Part shown: piece by piece, positions 6,382 through 10,600 of the stretch | Layout of the letters: the number at the start of each line of letters is the position of its first letter | How positions within the stretch are numbered: position 1 is the first letter of the stretch | Source of the DNA: an uncultured bacterium | Lineage (GTDB): Bacteria; Patescibacteriota; Dojkabacteria; SC72 | DNA length: 10,600 nt | Assembly (NCBI GenBank): GCA_937899155.1 | Contig: CALDJM010000020.1 | Location: 1-10,600, forward strand | Reading direction: 5' to 3' | Notes under the pieces: model-generated | Told to the model about the DNA's origin: nothing | Database searches by the model: none | The model's input: only the letters and a program-made list of their open reading frames with translations | Made by a program: the position numbers and the translations under genes

Positions 6382-7599
6382 ATGAAGTCTAAACAAACAG
6401 ACTTTTTTATACTAATATCCCTACTTGGCTTGTTTTTTGGTGTTTTTGTATTTTCACTTCATATAAAATTCATACTTAATCCAATCGAAAAAGAGATAGA
6501 GATTCCTGAGATTGTAGTAGATATTAAAGAAGAAGAAAGGATAAAGAAAGAGAGAGAGAATGATGTAGTACCTCTTGAGAAGAGGATTTTCGATCAAATG
6601 AGTGTTCAAGAGAGAGTAGGGCAACTTTTTATGTTCGGCATTGAAGGTAACGATGTGTTACATCCAGAGAACAAAAGGTTTTTGGAAGAGGTTAAACCTG
6701 GTGCTATATTGTTGTTTTCAAAGAATATTTCAAGCAAAGATCAATTAGAGTCATTGACTAATCAAATAAGTGGCACAAATGGGCAAATTCCACCATTTAT
6801 TGCTGTTGACCAGGAAGGAGGGGTTGTGTCTAGAATTCGATGGGATAGAGTGCATACAGAGCCTCAAGAGAGCATTGGAAACAACCAGCAGGCATATGAG
6901 ATAGCAAAAAGTAGAGGAGAGTTATTAAGAGAGTTAGGAGTTAATATGAACTTAGCTCCTGTTGTTGAATATATTCAGAATAGGAAATCATTCATATACA
7001 ATCGAACATACCGAGGAGTTCTAGAAGAGGTTGTACAGAAATCTATCTTTACAATTAGTGGATACAAGAATGCATTAGTCATGCCTGTCATTAAACATTA
7101 TCCTGGACATGGGGATTCTTCACCTGACCCTCATTTAGTCCTTCCAAATGTTAATATTTCAACAGAGGAGTGGGATAGATATATAGAACCATTTAGCAAG
7201 ATTGTTGGACAGATTGATATTGATGCCGTTATGGTAGGACATATTCTTTTTAGTAATATTGATTCTAATCCAGCTACACTTTCCAGTGAAATCATTACAA
7301 AAAGATTGTTGGAGGATCAAGGATATGAGGGATTAGTCATTTCAGATGATATGGAGATGATGGCATTAAAAGATATTGGTAGCAAGGAGGAGATTGCACA
7401 AAAAGCATTGCAAGCTGGTAATGATATCCTTATATATAGCAAGTACGGGGAACATCAAAAAGGTTCTCAAAGAAGTATATACAATCATATTTTAGAAAAA
7501 GTCAGAAATGGGGAGATGGATATTGATAATAAGGTGTTAAAAATATTAAGAATGAAAATTAAGTATGGAATTTTAGAAGAAAGGGCGATAGAAAACTAA
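6382..7599 (+). CDS. Membrane-anchored GH3 beta-N-acetylhexosaminidase (NagZ type)
   Basis: A family 3 glycoside hydrolase of NagZ type, expected to release terminal GlcNAc from peptidoglycan fragments. Residues 8-30 (FFILISLLGLFFGVFVFSLHIKF) form one N-terminal membrane segment, then a charged linker to about 68, so the enzyme should be anchored with its catalytic domain outside. No lipobox cysteine. Catalytic domain about 69-395: VGQLFMFG, PGAILLFSKNI, AVDQEGGVVSR (141-151), LGVNMNLAPV, the NagZ signature KHYPGHGDSSPDPH (238-251) with its Asp-His dyad D249/H251, and VISDDMEM with probable nucleophile D322. The 405-residue length reflects the added anchor. It follows mnmA by 11 bases but probably has its own promoter. 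The Asp-His loop separates NagZ from ordinary GH3 beta-glucosidases. Confidence 0.92.
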   Translation: MKSKQTDFFILISLLGLFFGVFVFSLHIKFILNPIEKEIEIPEIVVDIKEEERIKKERENDVVPLEKRIFDQMSVQERVGQLFMFGIEGNDVLHPENKRFLEEVKPGAILLFSKNISSKDQLESLTNQISGTNGQIPPFIAVDQEGGVVSRIRWDRVHTEPQESIGNNQQAYEIAKSRGELLRELGVNMNLAPVVEYIQNRKSFIYNRTYRGVLEEVVQKSIFTISGYKNALVMPVIKHYPGHGDSSPDPHLVLPNVNISTEEWDRYIEPFSKIVGQIDIDAVMVGHILFSNIDSNPATLSSEIITKRLLEDQGYEGLVISDDMEMMALKDIGSKEEIAQKALQAGNDILIYSKYGEHQKGSQRSIYNHILEKVRNGEMDIDNKVLKILRMKIKYGILEERAIEN

Positions 7600-7696
7600 T
7601 GCTATAGTATAGTATGCAAAAATCAAAAGAATCGTACAAGCAAGGACTATATTAAAAGAATACAAGAAAATTTACAAATCCCTTAGTATGTCCACC

Positions 7697-7725
7697 TTGA
7701 CATTTTTTAGACACATCTTTAGTAT
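7697..7725 (+). promoter_or_regulatory. Promoter of the structured RNA
   Basis: TTGACA (7697-7702), a perfect -35, then a 17-base spacer and TAGTAT (7720-7725, 4 of 6). Predicted start near 7732. No coding frame follows; the transcript runs into the structured RNA below. The 97 bases between the glycosidase stop and this -35 hold nothing I can support. Confidence 0.6.
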
Positions 7726-7731
7726 TAATTA

Positions 7732-7962
7732 TTAGCACATTTAAAGCCTATCAGTCTTGGTACCAGTCTAGGTGTAGAACCAATTATTCTATGCCGATGA
7801 TTGCTGAGGTTTTGAAGGATATGTTAATGATTCGAACATTAACAGCTTAGTAGCAGTAATTGGGCAAAACCCTTTTGCTTGTTGCTAAGTCCAATATGTA
7901 TGTCGTAAGGCATGCTCTGCTAGTATTGGATGGGGTTTATTGGGACTACCATCCTTTTTTTT
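7732..7962 (+). ncRNA. Probable structured non-coding RNA, family not recognised
   Basis: About 230 bases bounded by a promoter and a terminator, without a credible ORF. Visible helices: AGAACC (7776-7781) with GGTTTT (7808-7813); an 8-bp hairpin TGTTAATG (7822-7829)/CATTAACA (7837-7844) with loop ATTCGAA; AGCA (7852-7855)/TGCT (7883-7886) enclosing GCAAAA (7864-7869)/TTTTGC (7873-7878); TCCAATA (7890-7896)/TATTGGA (7924-7930) enclosing a 7-bp stem GTATGTC/GGCATGC closed by a GTAA tetraloop (7905-7908). TGGT plus AGTC (7758-7768) can pair with GACTACCA (7944-7951) as a long-range closing helix. Signature motifs of RNase P, SRP RNA, tmRNA and T-box RNAs are absent. It is either a free sRNA or a leader RNA ending at an internal terminator. 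Confidence 0.6.
7928..7962 (+). terminator. Intrinsic terminator of the structured RNA
   Basis: GGATGG (7928-7933) pairs with CCATCC (7949-7954), followed at once by eight T residues (7955-7962). The 5' arm overlaps the TATTGGA half of an alternative helix and the 3' arm overlaps the possible closing helix, so the structures are mutually exclusive. Confidence 0.75.
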
Positions 7963-7989
7963 CGTACCTACATAAAAATTTTCAATTTT

Positions 7990-8018
7990 AAAAAGGCTTT
8001 AGAACAGTCTTTTTTTTT
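7990..8018 (+). terminator. Second intrinsic terminator
   Basis: AAAAAGGCT (7990-7998), 7-base loop, AGTCTTTTT (8006-8014) with one G-T pair, continuing into a run of T residues to 8018. A back-up terminator for the structured RNA. Its T-run merges with the -35 box of the next promoter. Confidence 0.65.
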
Positions 8019-8045
8019 GTAATTTCAATTAGAAACATATATAAT
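8017..8045 (+). promoter_or_regulatory. Promoter of the small basic protein gene
   Basis: TTGTAA (8017-8022), 17-base spacer, TATAAT (8040-8045). Start predicted near 8052, giving a leader of about 50 bases. An inverted repeat AGGTGTT (8048-8054)/AACACCT (8081-8087), with TGGTT/AACCA nested inside (8058-8062/8071-8075), begins at the predicted start site and ends just before the ribosome-binding site; it could be an operator or a leader hairpin. Confidence 0.6.
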
Positions 8046-8088
8046 ACAGGTGTTCTGTGGTTCTTTTACAAACCATAAAAAACACCTT

Positions 8089-8097
8089 AAAGGAGGT
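8089..8097 (+). promoter_or_regulatory. Strong ribosome-binding site of the small basic gene
   Basis: AAAGGAGGT, nearly the full anti-Shine-Dalgarno complement, 4 bases before the ATG at 8102. It fixes the start there rather than at the upstream in-frame GTG at 8057. Most genes in this window lack such a site. Confidence 0.85.
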
Positions 8098-8101
8098 ATA
8101 C

Positions 8102-8281
8102 ATGTTTGATTTAAATAATTTTTCACCATTCAAATTTTGCGAATGGATAGAACATTTAAAGAAAGAACACAAAAGAAGGAGTCCTTCTTTTTCTAGTAAA
8201 AATACAAGAAAGGATTCCAAGAAGAATCAGAATAGAAGACAAAAGCATACTTTTAGAGTTGGTGGCAAACCAGGCTACTAA
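8102..8281 (+). CDS. 59-residue highly basic protein of unknown function
   Basis: I do not recognise it. The start is set by a strong Shine-Dalgarno. Residues 1-19 (MFDLNNFSPFKFCEWIEHL) are mildly hydrophobic and could form one short amphipathic helix with a single cysteine; from about 20 on, the protein is dense in Lys, Arg, Ser, Asn and Gln (KKEHKRRSPSFSSKNTRKD onwards), ending HTFRVGGKPGY. The composition suggests a disordered nucleic-acid-binding tail, but no named domain is visible. It is monocistronic, with its own promoter and a downstream hairpin, and lies directly after the structured RNA. The strong translation signals suggest high expression. A physical link to the neighbouring RNA is speculation. 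Confidence 0.68.
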   Translation: MFDLNNFSPFKFCEWIEHLKKEHKRRSPSFSSKNTRKDSKKNQNRRQKHTFRVGGKPGY

Positions 8282-8325
8282 CATTATAAATCTAAACTAA
8301 TAATGTCATTATCACCACAGAACAG

Positions 8326-8376
8326 AAAAGTGAGCCTTTTCAATATGACTGGCATCATGATTAGGCTCGCTCTTTT
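8326..8376. terminator. Hairpin between convergent small basic gene and cupin gene
   Basis: AAAAGTGAGCC (8326-8336) pairs with GGCTCGCTCTTTT (8364-8376; paired part 8364-8374), including one G-T pair and one A-C mismatch, with a 27-base loop. T-rich sequence follows the stem on both strands (CTCTTTT on plus, ACTTTTCTG on minus), so it may serve both convergent genes. Confidence 0.55.
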
Positions 8377-8397
8377 CCTTAATGAATAGGTATTTAA

Positions 8398-8799
8398 CTA
8401 CTCATTAACCTTTTCAGAAAATGCTTCATCCTCTTCATCAGCCATAGCATCCTCCTTAGTTGCATGCACAACACCATCAATATGGTTTGCTGGTGTATAT
8501 ATGGTATAAAGCTTCATTTCCTCATTACCTGTGTTAAACACATTATGCTTTACACCTGATGGTACAACAATTGCAAAACCATCTTCAAATTCTGTTTCTA
8601 CTCCATCCATGACAACTTTTCCTTGACCTTCCTCAACTCTAAAGAATTGATCTACCTTTGGATGAACCTCTTCACCAATATCTTCCCCAGGTTTTAATGA
8701 CATAACAACTAGCTGAAGATGATTTCCTGTATATACAACCTTTCTAAAGTTTGTATTCTCTTCTGAGATTTTCTCAATATTATCAACATATCCTGCCAT
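8398..8799 (-). CDS. Small single-domain cupin protein
   Basis: A 133-residue cupin (double-stranded beta-helix). Cupin motif 1 is present as PGEDIGEEVHPKVDQFFRVEEGQG (37-60), with likely metal ligands H46 and Q51 where the classical motif has HxH, and motif 2 as FAIVVPSGVKHNVFNTG (75-91), with H85. The N-terminus (MAGYVDNIEKISEENTNFRKVVYTGNHLQLVVMSL) and YTIYTPANHIDGVVHATKEDA match a widespread bacterial family of small cupins whose function is not established. The C-terminal tail is very acidic. TATAAT ends 8 bases before the ATG with no Shine-Dalgarno, suggesting a leaderless mRNA. The gene is divergent from murB across 83 bases and convergent with the small basic gene. Confidence 0.9.
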   Translation of the reverse strand: MAGYVDNIEKISEENTNFRKVVYTGNHLQLVVMSLKPGEDIGEEVHPKVDQFFRVEEGQGKVVMDGVETEFEDGFAIVVPSGVKHNVFNTGNEEMKLYTIYTPANHIDGVVHATKEDAMADEEDEAFSEKVNE

Positions 8800-8807
8800 A
8801 TATTTGT

Positions 8808-8813
8808 ATTATA
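8808..8813 (-). promoter_or_regulatory. -10 box of the cupin gene
   Basis: Perfect TATAAT on the minus strand, ending 8 bases before the ATG at 8799. The -35 region is poor. It shares an 83-base divergent region with the murB promoter. Confidence 0.5.
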
Positions 8814-8847
8814 TTAATTTAATTAAGTACAATCCCATTCTACCATC

Positions 8848-8876
8848 TTAACTTTTAAGTTCCAAACTTGTAGAAT
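8848..8876 (+). promoter_or_regulatory. Promoter of murB
   Basis: TTAACT (8848-8853), 17-base spacer, TAGAAT (8871-8876), then six bases and the murB ATG at 8883. The expected start of transcription falls on the A of the ATG, so the mRNA should be leaderless. This is the best-formed example of the layout in the window. Confidence 0.6.
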
Positions 8877-8882
8877 GGATGT

Positions 8883-9926
8883 ATGGATATACACCAAAAC
8901 ACCTCATTAAAAGAACACAATACATTTAGAGTTGATGTTAAAGCTAAATATCTAGCCCTTCCTGAAAGCATAGAGGAGATTAAAGAAGTAGTAGAGGAAT
9001 ATAGAGATGAAAAAATCCTCATTCTTGGTAAAGGAAGTAATATTCTTTTCACAAAAGATTGGAATGGACTTGTCATCATTCCTAATATAAAAGGAATTAA
9101 TATAATCAAAGAAGATACTAAACATATATATCTTGAAGTAGGTGCAGGAGAAAGTTGGGATGAGTTTGTAAGATGGGCTGTTAAGAATAACTATGCTGGA
9201 ATTGAAAACATGGTAATGATTCCGGGTTCAGTAGGGGGAAGTGTATCTCAAAATATTGGAGCATACGGACAAGGAATTACATCTGTACTGAGTAAGATAA
9301 ATATATTAGATATTGATACTCTTGAAGAGAAAATACTTAAACCTAAAGATTGTGGATATGGATATAGAAAAAGCAATTTCAAGAGTATATGGATGAATAA
9401 ATATTTAATAACATCTGCAGTATTCAAACTTACAAAACACACAAAAGAATTTGAACTAAGCTATCACGAAAGAGCTGGTAGATACGGATCACTAAAAGAA
9501 GAATTAGATGCTTTTGCAAAAGAACCATACAGTATTCAAGATGTAATGGAGGCTGTTGTAAGACAGAGGTCAAAAAGATTACCTAGTATCGATGAGTACG
9601 GTACAGCTGGCAGTTTCTTTGCTAATCCAATTGTATCTATGGAGAAGTTTAATGACCTTTCTAAAATTATCTCAGACCTTCAATCATATCCTGCAGAGGG
9701 ATACACATCAGAGTACATAAAAATACCTGCAGGAAGATTACTTGAAGAGCTAGGTTGGAAAGGAAAAAGAGTAGGGGATGTCGGAACATTTGAAAGGCAT
9801 GCTCTTTGTGTTGTAACGAACATGAATGCTTCAGGAGAGGATATATACAAATTCATCAAAGAGATGCAAAAAAGTGTAAAGGATAATTACGAAATTGATT
9901 TACAACCAGAAGTAAATATTTTCTAA
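8883..9926 (+). CDS. murB: UDP-N-acetylenolpyruvoylglucosamine reductase (MurB, type I)
   Basis: Reduces UDP-GlcNAc-enolpyruvate to UDP-MurNAc with NADPH and FAD, the second committed step of peptidoglycan synthesis, in the cytoplasm. The 347 residues and motif set fit the E. coli-like type I enzyme: NTFRVDVKA (13-21), FAD-binding LGKGSNILF (48-56), IPGSVGGSVSQNIGAYG (113-129), CGYGYRKSNFK with the conserved active-site arginine R162, GTAGSFFANPIV with the proton-donor serine S244, PAGRLLEELGWKGKRVGDVG (282-301), and the final LQPEVNIF with the catalytic glutamate E343. No Shine-Dalgarno; the promoter abuts the ATG. The stop codon (TAA, 9924-9926) is directly adjacent to the stop of the convergent next gene, with no intergenic base. 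Confidence 0.97.
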   Translation: MDIHQNTSLKEHNTFRVDVKAKYLALPESIEEIKEVVEEYRDEKILILGKGSNILFTKDWNGLVIIPNIKGINIIKEDTKHIYLEVGAGESWDEFVRWAVKNNYAGIENMVMIPGSVGGSVSQNIGAYGQGITSVLSKINILDIDTLEEKILKPKDCGYGYRKSNFKSIWMNKYLITSAVFKLTKHTKEFELSYHERAGRYGSLKEELDAFAKEPYSIQDVMEAVVRQRSKRLPSIDEYGTAGSFFANPIVSMEKFNDLSKIISDLQSYPAEGYTSEYIKIPAGRLLEELGWKGKRVGDVGTFERHALCVVTNMNASGEDIYKFIKEMQKSVKDNYEIDLQPEVNIF

Positions 9927-10600
9927 CTACTTTCTACTCCTTACATGTTTAAGTAGCAGTTTTCTAATATCTCTCAATTTAGAAACTGAGGACTCCAATA
10001 CAGAAACTGCATCCACAAAGATATTTCCGTGATATTTACTATCCTCCTGCAATTTCTTAACATGTATATCAAACTCATCACTCACCATTGCATATATTTC
10101 CTCTTCATAATCCTTAATTTTAATTAATCCACTCTCAACAGGAGAAAGAATCTGTTCTTGGATTAAGTCAATTAATTTCATTAGCTTGTTAAACATCTCC
10201 GTTAACTTCTCTATCTGCACCTCCTCCTTGGGCAAACCAGCTTCATGCAACCTATCAAAAATACCTTCAAAATCTAGACCTAAATCACCTAATTGCTCTA
10301 TGGTATTTGAAATCTTAACAAGGATAACACTCTCTTTGGCCTGATCTTTATCCAATTTATACTTAGAAAGAGAAAGTAGAGCTTTAGTTATCTCATCATC
10401 CAAAAAATCATTTAATGTTTCAAGCTTATCTACTTCAATTGCGATAATGTCTGAACAGGAGTAATACTTACTCAACGACTTTTTAAATATCTTCTGAGTA
10501 TTCTCCAATGAATATACTATCTCATTTTTAACATCTAATATTTTCTCCTCCAAAGAAGCTTCTTTCTTCTCATCAATATACTTTGTTTCAAACAGAACCT
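9927..10600 (-). CDS. Probable Na/Pi cotransporter-family protein, C-terminal PhoU-like part (partial)
   Basis: The frame is open to the right edge, so the TTG at 10551-10553 is not needed as a start; in-frame codons upstream read VLFETKYIDEKKEAS. That segment followed by LEEKILDVKNEI resembles the linker between the membrane domain and the PhoU-like domain of Na/Pi cotransporter (NptA-like) proteins, usually Y-L/I-D-E-K...P-x-x-A-L. The remaining about 205 residues are helical with acidic and lysine-rich heptads, and VKISNTIEQLGDLGLDFEGI matches the PhoU helix IERxGDxxxNI. The membrane domain would lie beyond the window, so transport function is inferred. A stand-alone PhoU-like or DUF47-like protein is the main alternative. 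The gene ends flush against the murB stop codon. Confidence 0.6.
   Translation of the reverse strand, partial: VLFETKYIDEKKEASLEEKILDVKNEIVYSLENTQKIFKKSLSKYYSCSDIIAIEVDKLETLNDFLDDEITKALLSLSKYKLDKDQAKESVILVKISNTIEQLGDLGLDFEGIFDRLHEAGLPKEEVQIEKLTEMFNKLMKLIDLIQEQILSPVESGLIKIKDYEEEIYAMVSDEFDIHVKKLQEDSKYHGNIFVDAVSVLESSVSKLRDIRKLLLKHVRSRK

Noticed and set aside
7822..7844. Possible tRNA T-arm (loop ATTCGAA) in the structured RNA
   Set aside because: The stem is 8 bp and the loop is shifted by one from a T-loop; no acceptor, D or anticodon arms can be placed, and no tmRNA tag frame is seen.
7732..7962. T-box or known metabolite riboswitch
   Set aside because: No T-box AGGGTGGNACCGCG element and no core motifs of TPP, SAM, FMN, cobalamin, lysine or cyclic-di-GMP riboswitches are visible.
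8057..8101. GTG start for the small basic protein
   Set aside because: It lies between arms of the leader repeat and lacks a ribosome-binding site; AAAGGAGGT points to the ATG at 8102.
1..10600. CRISPR array or transposase gene
   Set aside because: No regularly spaced direct repeats and no transposase or integrase motifs in any frame.
1..10600. Recoded TGA (glycine or tryptophan)
   Set aside because: TGA ends both the HAD gene and mnmA at the expected family lengths, and no conserved gene contains an internal TGA.

Overview
The window is AT-rich bacterial DNA using the standard bacterial code (TGA is a stop in two genes). No organism is named by the sequence. The thin gene set, the scarcity of Shine-Dalgarno sequences and the many -10 boxes sitting directly against start codons suggest a Candidate Phyla Radiation (Patescibacteria) type bacterium; a low-GC Firmicute remains possible, since glmS ribozymes are classically found there. 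This is inference, not proof.

Left to right: the C-terminus of a YugP-like membrane zinc protease (to 163) converges on an AlkD-type DNA glycosylase gene (168-872, minus). A glmS ribozyme (944-1065) then precedes glmS (1095-2876). A hairpin separates glmS from a minus-strand pair of small, mutually similar unknown genes (2971-3668). Next come tRNA-His(GTG) (3795-3872), a small acidic unknown gene (3998-4339, minus) and a divergent HAD-fold gene (4465-5097). An imperfect 215-bp inverted repeat (5085-5299) spans the end of the HAD gene and the mnmA upstream region. mnmA (5324-6370) and a membrane-anchored NagZ-type glycosidase (6382-7599) follow. The 7600-8101 gap holds a probable free-standing structured RNA with its own promoter and terminator (about 7732-7962), a second terminator and the leader of a 59-residue very basic protein (8102-8281). 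A cupin gene (8398-8799, minus) and murB (8883-9926) are divergent. The right edge is the C-terminal, PhoU-like part of a probable Na/Pi cotransporter-family protein (minus, running off the window).

Functionally, GlmS (glucosamine-6-P synthesis), MurB (UDP-MurNAc formation) and NagZ (release of GlcNAc residues from wall material) all belong to amino-sugar and cell-wall metabolism, although they are not one operon. MnmA and tRNA-His belong to translation, and AlkD to DNA repair. The most notable points are the glmS ribozyme, the unassigned structured RNA beside a tiny basic protein gene, the recurrent leaderless promoter layout, the inverted repeat, and the tandem pair of unknown paralogues.
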